The notes under the pieces are model-generated. The model saw nothing but the letters and a program-made list of their open reading frames with translations. It was not told the DNA's origin and ran no database searches. The translations under genes were made by a program, and so were the position numbers. Of a DNA stretch of 64,000 nucleotides, positions 24,108 through 36,551 are shown piece by piece. The DNA is from Hericium rajendrae (Eukaryota > Basidiomycota > Agaricomycetes > Russulales > Hericiaceae). The stretch lies in NCBI GenBank assembly GCA_033439255.1, contig CM065883.1, positions 1,612,001 through 1,676,000 of the forward strand. The letters are read 5' to 3'. Position 1 is the stretch's first letter, and each line of letters opens with the position of its first letter.

Positions 24108-24618
24108 GAAGAGTTGATTGTGAAAGAGCGTTAGTGGACAGAAGGCGTTAGAGGCAACCCTAAGATACAATGGAGTATGGACTATGACTGTGGAAGACGG
24201 GACACAAGGCGAGCTCTGCTGGATGATGACGGCGACGCGCTCGGTCAAGGCTGTAAGTGTAACGTGTCGCTTGTTGTTCTGTATTTACCCTTTCCTCCTA
24301 CCCCCCTGAAAGCCAATCACCGAAGATGCTCTCCTGGTCTGAAAATGACGTGACTTCCGATAGGACGGGTACTATTTTTGAACTGGAAAATAAAAACCGC
24401 AAGGAGGTAGGTCAAAGAGGAATCTGAAAAGAATGAAAGGTACATTTTTTCTCTTATGAGGTTATCTAATGAGGACGACGTGGTTCAAGGCCTGGATGTG
24501 CAGAACTTCCCTTTGATTTCCTACAGATGACTACATATATCATATTTCCTATCTGTCAGTTAAAGTAGGTATCGATTTCGTGGTCACGATAGTCCTCCGG
24601 CCTGAAATGCTGTTCTAA
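24108..24618. other. Intergenic spacer between YIP1 and F-box 2
   Basis: About 510 bp. The YIP1-proximal part may hold its first exon and promoter; the rest is the 3' flank of the F-box gene. No other gene seen. Confidence 0.4.
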
Positions 24619-26563
24619 TCATAAAGAATCAAACATATCACCCCACACACCCTGACCATCCATGTCTGGAATCTGCTCGAGGTTGTCCGTCCAAAACGGC
24701 ATCCATTCCTCCCCATCCCAAGTCACCTTCGCAAACCGCTGTAGAATCCTGGTGACATACGCCGAGCGATGCGCACTGGCTGAAGTCGACCTCGATAGGC
24801 ATCCCCGCCGCCTTCCGGTTCTCCGCCAGCATCCGCAGATGCTCCAAGGCTTGCCCGCCGTGGGTTTGATCTGACCACCTAAAGACGAGTTTCTTCAGAT
24901 GCGGAAAAAGAAACGCAGGCCGTTCCGCAGCATCCGGCGTGGCGGCCTCGAGCAGCGTCCACGACGCCACCTGCTCACAGAACTCCAGCCGCTCGACAGC
25001 TGGCCAAATGCCGAACGTACGCTGCCATTCGGCGCAGGTGCGCTCCATCGTGATCACGATCGCCAACACCCGCACAGCGTTGGGGTCGCGGGGAATCTGG
25101 CGGCATGCCGTCTCGAGGACGGGGACGTAGGCGTCCCTGCGCTTTTCGCCGGAGCAGCAGAAATAGAATAAGGGCTCTATGCTGGGCAGCAGCCGGTTGC
25201 CTCCGCAGGCCATGCGAGCGAGCGGCTGGCCCACGTGGACGATGGGGCTGTGGTCCATCGCTTGAATTTGCGCGAGTGACCAGCCGACGATCGTGATGCC
25301 GATGTAGTTTGAAACGAAAATTCCATGGACGGGCGCGTCGTTGCGCTGTACCGTCTGCGCGAAAGATATCACAGCGTCGAGGAGCGACGCTGTATGGGAC
25401 AGATGCGTGACCGCGATCCCGAGGCGACGTAAGGCAGGAAGGGCGAGGTGGTTTAGAAGGTGGGTGCAATGCCGCGGAAGGCGGGACCAGACGCTGAAAT
25501 GCTGCAGACAATCCAGCTGGACAGGATCGACAGGCAAGAGATGTTTTGCAGCATCATCGATGGCTCTCTGTTCTGATTCTGCCGAACAGTCTGCAAGTGA
25601 TCGAACGACGTGAAGGGACTCGAGGTCGGGGGCTGACGCCAGGACGGCGAGGAGATTGCGTTCGCGCAGGTTCCAGTACGCATTCAGTGATTTCAGCGAG
25701 CATAAAACAGGGCTGTCGGGATGTATATGAATAGGGCTGCTCAAGGCCAGGACATACAGGTTGGGGGCATGCCCACAAAATGTATTTTGGGGTATCAAGA
25801 CGCCCGTGTTTGGAAGGTCCCTGATACCTTCACGCAGCGAAGTATACCCATCGTACCGGACGATCGTGAAGGATTCCAAATGAGGAGCAGGAACTGTGAG
25901 CCGTTCGAGGAGAGAGGGAAGATGTGATGGGTTAGCCCAAAATACGACATTCCTCCATCGAGATGAATGACAGATGAGAAGGTCCTGGATGTTGCAACCT
26001 AGGTGCGTGATGCGTAAGTCCAAGTCCAGTGGCGCCTCAGCAGAACGCTGAATGAACGCTGTGATCCAGTCGTCGGGAGGCCTACCCTGGACGGGGCCCC
26101 AATAAATAGAGTTCCACAGAAGGGGGCAGCCAAGCGCGAGGATGCGCCATCCACGACACACGAAAGTGACTGCCAACCACCGGAGCTGGACCCATCTGGA
26201 GCACCTGGCACATTCTTCATAGTCCGTGTCTCTACACAGAATCATTATCCGGGTAAGCATCTCGTCGGGAAGCTGGGAAACAGGCGATAGCTTATTGCGA
26301 TGTCTTCGCGTAGCAACAGCTGTGCCATCAACATGTGGGGCACCTTCTTGTGGAGTCCGAGTCGGAGGACCCTGAGAGATAGAATGCTGCTCGACTTCAT
26401 CGCCAAGTAGTAGTTCAGGACTGGTAAGGCTGTTCATGTCGAGCTCAGCAAGTCTAACCACGGACATGTACTCAATCGGGTCAATGAGATTAAGCTTACC
26501 ATTCCTTGTGAACCTCAAGAGGTGGGGTAGTGCAACGTTCTCGGCGCTGCTGCAGGGTCGCAT
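24619..26563 (-). CDS. F-box protein with LRR-like body, inverted paralog
   Basis: Same architecture as the gene at 20953: F-box LSPVSQLPDEMLTRIMILCRD with LRWLAVTFVCRGWRILALGCP, then PPDDWITAFIQRSAEAPLDL, DLLICHSSRWRNVVFWA, LNAYWNLRERNLLAVLASAP and LFPHLKKLVFRWSD. The uninterrupted frame runs 26563-24638. Near 24759-24774 it shifts by one base; downstream nucleotides in another frame read YVTRILQRFAKVTW, then EEWMPFWTDNLEQIPD and a stop at 24619. Because the sister gene keeps that block, a missing base is the likely cause. Likely SCF adaptor, substrate unknown. The upstream Met at 26563 is the first in frame; MSVVRLAELDMNSL is an alternative. Confidence 0.8.
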
Positions 26564-27184
26564 CCATCTCGGCGAGCCTGTCCGTAAATTAGTAAATTAG
26601 TGGGTGGTGCGGAAGCTGAACTTCCGTAGAGAGACCAGCTCACCGTTCCATGCAAAGGAGAGGTGCGATGGGGCCGCTCAAGCTGCCATGCTCGTATTAT
26701 ATGGTGCTCAGCTCGACTAGATAGGTTGCGTGGGCAACTCGGTGACAGCGTCTAGACGTCCATCTTCTGTATCAGGTCTCTTCGAGCTGATCATCATGTC
26801 CAAGAAGTAGATTGATGATGACTGGTTTCCAGAACACAACGAGTTGAGATGGACGCCCGCGAGAGTTGTGCTCCTCGGAGTCGGATTGGGCACTTCACTT
26901 CTTTTCAACTTAACTTGCCATGAAATTTACGCGTCTGCTCGAGTACATGACTGCATGTCGTTCATGTTCGGATTTCGAAGACATTGAAATCTAGCTATTA
27001 CGGTTCTAGTTGACATAAATAGCGAATCAGGATACAATACGAGAACAGTCTAAAGAGTCACTGGCCATCTGCCAACACCAATCCCATCATAACACCAGAA
27101 AACAAGCGAGCAGCGCCGCGGAGGTCCATCTTCTGTATCGTACCGTGTATCACGCGGAGTTTGGTCCAACTGAAAACAGCGCAT
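26564..27184. other. Intergenic spacer
   Basis: 620 bp with no recognisable gene. It contains the promoter of F-box 2 and the 3' flank of the UXS gene. Confidence 0.5.
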
Positions 27185-28770
27185 CTAGAGACTGCCCTCG
27201 GCCATCTTCGCCTTGTAGTACCGCACCATCTCCTCAAGCCCCATAGCGACCGTCCAGCGCGGCTGCCAGTCCAGCTCCTTCTTCGCGCGGGTCGTATCGG
27301 GACGGCGCTTCTGCGGGTCGTCGGTGGGCATCGGGCCATGGATGATCTGCACGCGGCGCTTCGGCGGCTCGCCGTCCTCCGTCTGCACGCGCGCGACGAT
27401 GTCGCGCACGAGCTCCGCGAACTCGAGGATCGTGAACTCGTCGCCGTTGCCGATGTTGACCGGGCGCGTCTCGCCCGAGTTCATCAGCGCGATGAGCCCG
27501 TCGACGAGGTCGTGGATGTACTGGAACGAGCGCGTCTGCTTCCCGTCGCCGTAGACCGTGATGTCCTCCCCGCGCAGCGCCTGCACGATGAAGTTCGAGA
27601 CGACGCGTCCGTCGTATGGGTTCACTGTACGAGCACGTCAAATCAGGTTAATCTGCTGGGATGGGCAGTTGAGCGGCGGAGTACGTACTGCGGGGACCTG
27701 GAATGGGAAGGCGAGATCAGATATCAATATGGTGGGCAGAGATGAGCATGCGGACCATAGGTGTTAAAAATACGCGCGACACGGACATCGACGCCGTCCT
27801 GGCGATGGAAGCCGTACGTGAGCGTTTCGGCGACGCGCTTGCCCTCGTCGTAGCATGCACGTGGGCCGATGGGGTTGACGTGACCCCAGCTATGAAATTT
27901 TCGTTGAGCATCTCGGCGGCAGTATATCAGATCAAGGCAAGATGCTTACTAGTCTTCGGGCTGCGGGTGCACCTCAGGGTCACCGTAGACTTCGGATGTG
28001 CTAGAGATAAGGAAGCGTGCCCGGGTGCGCTTCGCGAGACCGAGCATGTTGAGGGTGCCCATGAAGGATGTCTTGACGGTCTTCACCGCATTGAACTGGT
28101 AGTGCGGGGAGAGGCGGGGCAGGCGAGATGGTAGATTTCTACGCGTGTAAAAGCCATTGGATCACTATATGCGAAGAACGGGAGAAACACTCACGATCAC
28201 ATTCGATCATGAAGGGTTCTACGACATCGTGACGGACCAACTCGAAGTTGGGATGGCCGACCCAGTGGGAGACACTGGTCTTGGACCCGGTGAAAAAGTT
28301 GTCGAGCACGGTGACCTCATGGCCAAGGAGCATGAGGCGGTCGACGAGATGCGAGCCGACGAAGCCGGCACCACCGGTAACGAGAACGCGTTTGCGGTTG
28401 GAGGGCGGGAGGAGCTTGACGGGAGGGAAGCGGGAGAGGGTGGTGTACGAGATGGACTGGGTCTCGGGGTGGAATATGGACTTGGACTGATAGGCAGAAA
28501 GGCCCTGCGTGAAGCGAGCATGCTGCTCATCCTCGCGCGTATCAAGCTCCGTCGCATCCTTGGAGGTGGAAGCGGTTATGACATAGTGGGGGCGGAGATA
28601 AAGAGCGCGGACGACGTCGAGGGGGACCTCGCAGTCGAAACCAAAGCGTTGAAAGCCGACTGTAGTGATCTCCTTGCCCTCCTTGTCGACGGTGTGGATC
28701 TAGAGACGCGTTAGCGCGTCGGGGACAGGCGTTGGGGTGAACTCACGGCGGGGGCGGCGGGGGACGACAT
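27185..28770 (-). CDS. UXS1: UDP-glucuronic acid decarboxylase (UDP-xylose synthase)
   Basis: Extended short-chain dehydrogenase that converts UDP-glucuronate to UDP-xylose with bound NAD. Exon 1 is MSSPAAPA; exon 2 ends with the nucleotide-binding motif [18 protein letters not shown] and [27 protein letters not shown]. Further exons give [32 protein letters not shown], the catalytic YDEGK (YxxxK) and [10 protein letters not shown], then [38 protein letters not shown] and [18 protein letters not shown]. The 5' half of exon 2 is a fungal N-terminal extension with no obvious transmembrane anchor. The junction after NTYGP (about 27750) lacks a canonical GT donor in the expected frame. Head-to-head with ENP1, 214 bp apart. 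Confidence 0.9.
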
Positions 28771-28984
28771 CTTGAAGGGAATGTCGATGAGGGCGGAGGT
28801 GGCAAGAGGAGAGAGAACAGGCGGGGCGGACATGACTTTAGCTTGTATTCAGTTTTTTTGGGACGAGGGGTTGTAAACGGATCGATGGTTTCTCTATTTG
28901 AAGGACCCGATCGGGCGCTGCAATTGCCCGCCACCGACGGAGATTGGTCCCCTTCCTCTGATTGCCTCATCTCTTCCCATCATC
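28771..28984. promoter_or_regulatory. Divergent promoter between UXS1 and ENP1
   Basis: Only 214 bp separate the two start codons, so both genes must be driven from this segment. It is purine/pyrimidine skewed (CCTTCCTCTGATTGCC near 28950). No defined factor site is claimed. Confidence 0.6.
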
Positions 28985-30670
28985 ATGCCTCGCGCTCAGA
29001 AACCTCCTGCAAAACAAAGACACGATCCCCTTCACGTCCAGCTCGGCGAGGACGAGGTTCATGCAAAATACGGCCGTGTATCCCAGCCTGGCAAGCGTCG
29101 CAAATCGCGGCAGAATGGAGAGGCTGAAGAAAACGGAGACGTGAGCCGCATCCTTCGCACTGTTTGCTAAGCTTATGTTTCCGTAGGTGATATTAGATCC
29201 GAAAACATCAAAACGGATCTTCGAGCTCGCAAAGTCACAGCAAGAAGAGCTCGAGGAGCCTGACGAGGAGGACGTCGTGGACGATGATTTCACGCGGCCG
29301 CGCTTGCAGGATCTCGAGGAGGCCGAAGAAGAAGAGGATGTAGAAAATTATCATGGCTTCATCGACCTCGATGAGGAGGAACATGAGCTGGTGCGCGCCT
29401 GTCGGCATCTTTCCGATCTGCAGCTTGCTAACCTCCGTCCGCTCAGCAAATAGACTCGGGTGATATCAAAGCCCTTGACTCCCTACTGCCCCCAAACGCA
29501 GGCGAGCGTAAAACACTCGCAGATATCATCTTTGCAAAACTCGATAACGCCTCGGGCAGCGGTACTGCCGTAATACAGCCATCTGGCGAAGGTACGCTCC
29601 CCTCGTGCCTCCTCAGTCTCCGACTTACTCCAGCTCCGCGCAGCCCGCACCCAATCCGCACCCGACCCCGCCGAGGGCCTCGACCCAAAAGTAGTAGAAG
29701 TATACACAAAGTCAGCCCTTCCCTTCCCCCTTCCTCCGCCGCCTAATCATGCACGCAGAGTCGGCACGCTCCTCCAGTCCTACCGCGCCGGCCCGCTCCC
29801 GAAGCCCTTCAAAATCATCCCCTCGCTCCCCGCGTGGGCGCGTATCCTCGCGCTCACGCATCCCGAGCGCTGGTCGCCGCACGCGGTGCACGCCGCGACG
29901 CGCATCTTCATCTCGAACATGAAGCCGCCGCAGGCGCGCGTATTCCTCGAGGGCGTCGTGCTCGACGCCGTGCGCGCGGACATCGCGGACAAGGCGCCGA
30001 ACCGCCGCGACAACCGCCGCCTCAGCCCGCATCTCTACGAGGCGCTCAAGCGCGCGCTGTACAAGCCCGGCGCGTTCTTCAAGGGCATCGTCTTCCCCAT
30101 GCTCGAGGTGCGCTCTCCTTGATATTGACCAGAACCAGTGAAGATGCTGATGCGAGGGCCCAGAGCGGCTGCACGCTGCAGGAAGCGGCGATCGTCGCGA
30201 GCGTGCTCGCGAAGGTGCGCGTCCCGCGCGACCACTCCGCGGGCGCGCTGCACCGCATCGCGGGCATGGACTACGCGGGCGCAAACTCGCTCGTCATCCG
30301 CGTGCTGCTCGACAAGAAGCACGCGCTGCCGTACAGGAACATCGACAGCCTCGTGTTCCACTTCATCCGCCTCGCGAACACGTACAAGGCGCGCACCCGC
30401 GCGGACAGCGCGGCGCTGCCCGTGCTCTGGCATCAGTCGCTGCTCGTGTTCGTCCAGCGGTGCGTCTTTCCTGTGTCTCCGCGTGGGATGTGAGGCTGAT
30501 TGGTGTGGTGGATGTGTAGGTACGCGGCGGACCTGACGCCGGACCAGAAGGACGCGCTGCTGGACGTCGTGCGCGCGCACCCGCACCCGCAGATCGGGCC
30601 CGAGGTCCGGCGCGAGCTCGTCAACTCGGTGGTGCGCGGCGGGGAGGACGCGGCGATGGACATGTCGTGA
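28985..30670 (+). CDS. ENP1: Bystin, 40S ribosome-biogenesis factor
   Basis: ENP1/bystin family, needed for 20S pre-rRNA processing and export of the pre-40S particle. It begins MPRAQKPPAKQRHDPLHVQL, then a charged acidic region (EEPDEEDVVDDDF, EEEEDVENYHGFIDLDEEE). The bystin domain follows: VGTLLQSYRAGPLPKPFKII, LPAWARILALTHPERWSPHA, RIFISNMKPPQARVFLEGVV, LYEALKRALYKPGAFFKGI, then LQEAAIVASVLAKVRVPRDH, VLLDKKHALPYRNIDSLVFHF and LPVLWHQSLLVFVQRYAADL, ending at TGA 30668-30670. About seven exons. GC content is high in the 3' half (third-position G/C), unlike the neighbouring transposon nest. Confidence 0.93.
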
Positions 30671-31353
30671 TGCGGCCCTGTAGCGATACCACGCGATGTA
30701 GCCATGATCTGTTTTTTCTCTGTGGGTATATTCTGACTTGTTGCCGCTTGCTCGCGGTTTGCGCTGGAATTGGCTGTGGTTGCGTGATTTTGTGGTAGGT
30801 GGATAGCGGGGTTTGGGGTTTGTCGTGTCAGGTTCGTCGTTTCCTGATTGGTGCGTTCTGGCCTGCTGTGTGCGCGATTTGTCGACGTGCGTAGAGTGTG
30901 GCTGTTGGTCTCTGTTGCTGACATCGTCGATCTTTGATATCTCCACGCTCTTCTGCAGATGCACGCACCGCCGATTGCAGAATAGTGCACCATCTCTGCA
31001 GGTTTGTTAGACCGCATATATGCTGCATCGGCACTGACGCACGTTATCGTTGTCGATGACTTATCTCATTGGATGCTGAAGCGCTGACTCGGTTGCTTGA
31101 TTTCGTGACTAGCTCGCTAGGACTTTTAGTTTGACATATGTCTATCCTGGGAAGGCTATTTGGTTATTTTTGTGACTGGCGCTTGATATCCTTCCACGGA
31201 ATTCGAGCGGGCAGCATCCATGTACAGCATGTGAAGCCACGTTGCCTGTAGGCGTCCTGATCGCGTCCTACGCATCTTCAACCCCTACCACCCCCCAACT
31301 TGTTACTCGCACCAAGCGTATTTTGACAAGCAAGTTGGATCTCTTACCACAGA
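30671..31353. other. Intergenic spacer
   Basis: About 680 bp. The first half is G/T-rich on plus and is probably ENP1 3' UTR. No gene recognised. Confidence 0.5.
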
Positions 31354-32741
31354 ATGTCTGCAGGAAGCAAGCGCAATAAACGTTCCGCGTCACACGGTAA
31401 GCTCGCTCGCCTCCTCGAACTATATGCATATCTGAGCATATCCTTATCAGCGATTGCGGCCTTGCCACTGGAGGCTGTTTCGGGTCGGCCGAGCTTTCAG
31501 GAGTATCCTCGCTATGCATCCTTCGTAGAGACAGACAAAGGTACAGTATTCCACCCTACATTTCTCTCACTTGTGTTGACAAAAGCCATGCATCAGCGGG
31601 TGCACCCTTGCCATCAGGGGATGTCCCAAGTCGACCAGGCTCCCAGGAGCTCCGGGACCCTCATCCCTCGCCCACCGCAAAGACCAATGAAGGTACAGTG
31701 TTGCCATCTGGGATGTTTTGAAACCGAAAGTTGACAACAGCTGCGCATTAGCAGTTGCACCTGTGCCATCCGGTCGGCCACGCTCCCAAGAGCACTCAGA
31801 TTCCCGCTCTGCATCCATAGTGGAGATCGATGCAGGTACAGTGCTTCCTCCAAAAGTTTTTACCGGAAAGCTGACAAGAGCCGTATGTTATCTCCAACAG
31901 ATGCATCACCTCCCGACCGCGAGGACACTCGCAGGCGCAGTTTGCCCACCCAGTCCAATGCATCTGTTCGAGGACATTCTGACGACATGAATGAATACCA
32001 CGCCACTGAATCCATTGATCTGGATAACCTCGAAGCGGGGCAATGCAAAGGCGTGGACGACGACACAAAGAAGAATCCGTCGGGCCCGATGCCGCACCTG
32101 GACCAAGAGCACACGAAGCGGACATTGGGCATCAACAGACGGATGCACGCTCAGAGGCGTGCATTCCATGGTACGCATACATCGAGCTACTCCCAGTGCC
32201 GTAGCTAACACCCGATGAGCAGGAAACAATGTCGATAGTTATGAACAGAGGTATCCTCCCGACGAACTGTTCGAGGAAATGGGTCCGAATGCCCGTGTTT
32301 GGCGTGTGTATCTCGACGAGGCGGATGCGTTCGATGCTGACATGATCGAAGGTTGGAGAGACACGATTGACGTGCTCCTTGTTTTTGTACGTTGAGATTT
32401 TCATCTGAAGTGCTTTCCATTCCTTGATACATCCTGCACATTTCAGGCTGGTCTTTTCTCCGCTGTAGTAACAACCTTTGTTGTCCAAACTGCACAAGCT
32501 CTTCAGCCGGACTATGGCCAGATTAGTGCATCCTTACTCACGGAACTTATCAGTCTGCAGAGAACTGCGGCGCTCGGAGAGTCCGCTGATACCGTGCCTC
32601 ACTCTCCTTTGAATGCAACATCACAATTCTCTGCTGCGGCCACTGACCGCTGGGTCAATGGGCTCTGGTCCTCCAGTCTCGCTTTTAGCCTTTCTACAGC
32701 ATTCGTCTCGGTGCTCGTCAAACAGTGGTTGCAGCACTATG

Positions 32742-33228
32742 TGTAACGGACGATAGAGGTCGAGCCGCTACTGTCCGGGAAGTCCAAGGTAGGCGAGCGA
32801 GTGAGGAGGGTATAAAGGTGTCGTAGACCTCCTAGAGAGAGTCCACGAGCTAGAGCTAACAGAACCGAGGATGCCTCAGTCCTGCAGCCAAGCAGATGAG
32901 TGATGAGCTGGCACCTCCTCTGAGGGCCAGCAGCAGATATAGACCTCCTGATGAGGGTATTGGGGGCCACACACCTTCCTTTGAGGGTTGGATCCCAAGA
33001 GAACCTTTCAGATATAAGGAGAACAAGCAGAGACTGAGACAAAAGCAGACAGATGGTGGTGAGTTGGCAAGATAGATCCTTATTCCCAATAAGGAAATCC
33101 GCTCTAAGTACATGATTCAAACTCAGCTATCCTAATAAGGAAACTCTGTAAAACTCGAAAAGTAAGCCAGGTAGAAAAGAGTAAGAAAGTAGAAGACTAT
33201 AATAGTAACTGATAAACCATCCGTTACA
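32742..33228 (-). repeat. LTR, left copy (3' LTR of the minus-oriented element)
   Basis: 487 bp, TG...CA termini, adjacent to the purine tract. It differs from the right LTR at one base near 33212. Confidence 0.93.
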
Positions 33229-34239
33229 GAGCCCCCCCACTTTCTTGGTCTTTGAGACTCCTGAACACAAGGTGAGTAGTGCAAAGCTGAGAATGAACAA
33301 AGCAGAAAGGGAACAAGACAAAAGAAGAAAGAAGAAAAAGGGTTAAAGTAGAAAAATCAGAGAAAAATCTAGAGAAGAAAGTAGAAACAAGATAAAAGTG
33401 AAAAATTAGAGTGAAAATTTAGAGTGAAAAATTAGAGAAGAAAATTAAAGAGGAAATCTGCATGTGAAGCTCTGCAGCTCCAGACTTAACTGCACCAAGC
33501 TCTCTTAACAGAGCAGCCTCCAACCCTAGCCAAGCTACAAGTCCTCCAGCTGCAGCACTTCACATCCAAAAGGGAAGGATGAAAGATGCTAAGCCAAGGC
33601 CACAGGCTATCTCAGCCACCCAGACTCCAGACTGCTCTCAGCAAAGAGACAGGATCTCTTCAGCTCCTAGGTCTCCAAGCTGGTCTCAGGATGGCTGAGG
33701 CCTGAGGCATCCAGCCACTCCTCCAGTCTGCTCACAGCAGGAAGGCAGGATCTCACAAGCTCCTATGCAGCTCCCAGCTGCTCTCAGCCCTAAGGGTCTG
33801 ACTCCAAAGGAATGCTGGATCCAGTGCTCTGCAAGGCTCCAGCCTCCCTCCTATACATCCCTATAGCCCCCATCGCTAGCTCTGTGCAGGTACTCCCAGT
33901 AGATGGACAGGGGGAGCGAAACCTCCATACCTCTAAGGTCCCAAAATCCTGAAAACTGTGCCACAGGCCCTAGTCACACAAGCCCCCCAGACTCCGCATC
34001 AGAAACTAGATGGAAGTCCAAAATATGGGTGGATGGTGGGGTCGAGGACGGACGATGAGTGAGGCATGCGAGCCCCCCAGACTGGTGCAGGAGATTTGAG
34101 TTGAGAGTAGACAGGATTGAATGAGGATCGCAGAGCGGAAGAGCAGCGAGGGTTGCAGAGAAAGGGATGGATGCCATCCCTAGGATGTTGAAGGAGATGA
34201 GGATGGAGAGAAGGGATTTGCGGAGCGAGGTCATGTCGG

Positions 34240-36340
34240 ATTAGGACGTGTGAGGGCGCGTTTTGGAGGTGTGAACAATGCGGAGGAGACGCAAAAATCC
34301 GCTTGTTGATTAGTGGTCTGGATGCCAAGATATGGCCGAGCCAAAAGAGGCCTAAATCGCCAAGTGACTTGCTGGATGACTACCCAAGCCATAGAATACC
34401 CCAGAGCTTGTATAGGGATTCAAAAGCGCTCGAGTATGCGAGCAGAGCGCAAAAATCCGCGTCCAAATCGGTCCAGAAACGAAGGAGATGTGGCAGGATA
34501 GGGAGGATGGCTAGCTGCAAAAGCCAGGCAAAGGTCGAATGGGAACGGCTGGGTGGATGACAATGGGTGAGGGCTTGTTTAAATCCCTTTTATGAACGTG
34601 TTAAGGGCCAGAAGAGTTTGCAGCGATAGCACATGTGAATCGAGCGCTACAAGCCTTCTAAGGCACCCAAGAGCGCCATCAGTTCCATTGGAATCCAACG
34701 GAATGGGATAGCGTTTGTAGAAACGTTTTGGGTGCCCCAGAGTACGACGATTATTGCGGTCCAGATGCAAAAATCCGCTTAGGAATTGGTCCACGGACGG
34801 CGGAGATATGGTTATGCAGTCTGGACCCTTCCCAGAGGCTGTGGCCCCGTAGGTGGAATGGGAAGGGCTGGTCGTATCAGGTCGTATGAGGGCTTGTTGG
34901 AATCGCATTAAAAACGCAAACTTGGGCGTTCAAACCGTCTGACAATCCGCCAGATATTCGGCCTTGGGTGTAGAGATAAGTCTGGCCTGAAGAACAGGCA
35001 GGGCCAGAGAGATGGCGAAGAAAGGAGCCTCTCAGGGCAGAACAAATGCAGGAATACGAAAGCGAATTCTCAGTGGATTCCACCGAGAAAGGTTTCGAAA
35101 GAATTGGAGGAGAATTGAAGAAGATACAAGGAAATTTCGCCCCAGAGGGAGGAGGAAGAGGAGATGATTCGATCTTGAGAACGGCTGGACCAATCAGCAC
35201 GATCTTGGGCTTGTTGAAAAGCGTTTGCAAAGGGTAGGCTGAATGTAGGAAGAACAGGAGGAATGAAGCTCCAGTGGATACCACAGAGCTTCATCCAAGT
35301 GCCACTACATCGCCCAGGGTCGCCCAAGTCCGGCCATTGGCAGCCCCCCCAGCCTCCTGGTCTTAAGACGAATGAATATGGTGAAATAAAGGAATAGATG
35401 ACAAGAAACCGCTTGTTGATAGCACCCCTGGTCACGGAGATATGGAGCTGGGGCTGCCTGGGGAATCCCCTGGACTATGGACACAATTCCGGAGGAACGG
35501 CTGGATGTCCCTCAAATCGTTTTGGTGTTCCAGTACCGGGTCAATAATGCGAGTCGAGTGAAAAAGACCGCTTCGAAATCGGTCCAGTATTAAGGGAGAT
35601 ACCAGCTGGCACTCAGGAGGAGCAGCAGGGTGAGTAGCCCCTCGAGCATAATGAGAACCGGTGGTTGGATCTGGACGTATGAGGGCTCGTTCGAAGCGTA
35701 TTTGCAATGCAGACTCGGGCCAAAAGTTTGTTTGGTCATAGCTAGCATGGGCGCCACGCTATGGCCATCTTAGTGCACCAGGAAGCGTCCTTGATACCCT
35801 CGGATTCCAAGGGGATGGCTGGACACTCTGAAAAGCATCCTGGTGAGCGGAATGGTCCTAAAGGCACACATTGACATGCAAAAACCCGGTTCCAGATCGA
35901 TAGAGGGAAAGGAGAGATACAGCAGTGCAATATGATCTCTCCTCCAGGCAGAACAGGATCGCCGATGAAATGGGAACTAGGGCTCCAATCAGCTCGTGCA
36001 AGGGCTCGTTGGATTTGTGTGGATGATCCGAATCGAGGCATCCTGTCCGTATAAGGATCCGTGCAGAACTGACTTCATGAGCCCGAGGATAGTCCGGCCA
36101 TAGGAGATGGACTATGGCGAAGATTTGACAGGTTGGGTCTTCTCCCAGGGTGAAAGCGGTTATGCGAAGGTGTAACGAATGCTCCATGGATTCCACGGAG
36201 CAAGTTTCGAAGGAATAGAAGAAAATTTGAAGGAAATACAGTGAAATTTTGCTTCAGAGGGAGGATGAGGAGAGCATGGAGATATCTTGACAACCGCTGG
36301 AGCGCTTGAGATGTTCTTGGGCTCGTTCGAAAGCGTTTGA
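34240..36340. repeat. Diverged tandem modules of about 315 bp inside the LTR element
   Basis: The phrase GAGGGCTTGTT or a close variant recurs near 34252, 34569, 34892, 35204, 35689, 36000 and 36313, mostly 311-323 bp apart, each followed by a Phe/Ala-poor AT-richer stretch. A second phrase, AAAATCCGCTT or a variant, sits at a fairly steady offset (near 34295, 34455, 34770, 35570, 35882). Divergence is high, so the modules are older than the insertion. No coding function seen. Confidence 0.65.
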
Positions 36341-36551
36341 AAAGGCGAAGAGGATGGTGGAGTGGTTTAAGGAGCAGGGGCAACGTACAAAGCACGATTT
36401 GCGTCCAAAACCTCCCTACATCGCCTGGCAGAGCCTGATCTCAGCAATCTACAGCCCCCCCAGCCTCCTGGACTTGAAGCGAGGTGGAAAGCGTTTGAAA
36501 AGCAAATAGGATACAAAAGAAACCGAGGGAATCCATCCAGAAATGAGAGAG

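Noticed and set aside
32737-33120. 127-codon minus-strand frame, also seen at 37121-37771 and, on plus, at 41263-41688
   Set aside because: These are LTR sequence, repeated in all three LTR copies, with no protein-like features.
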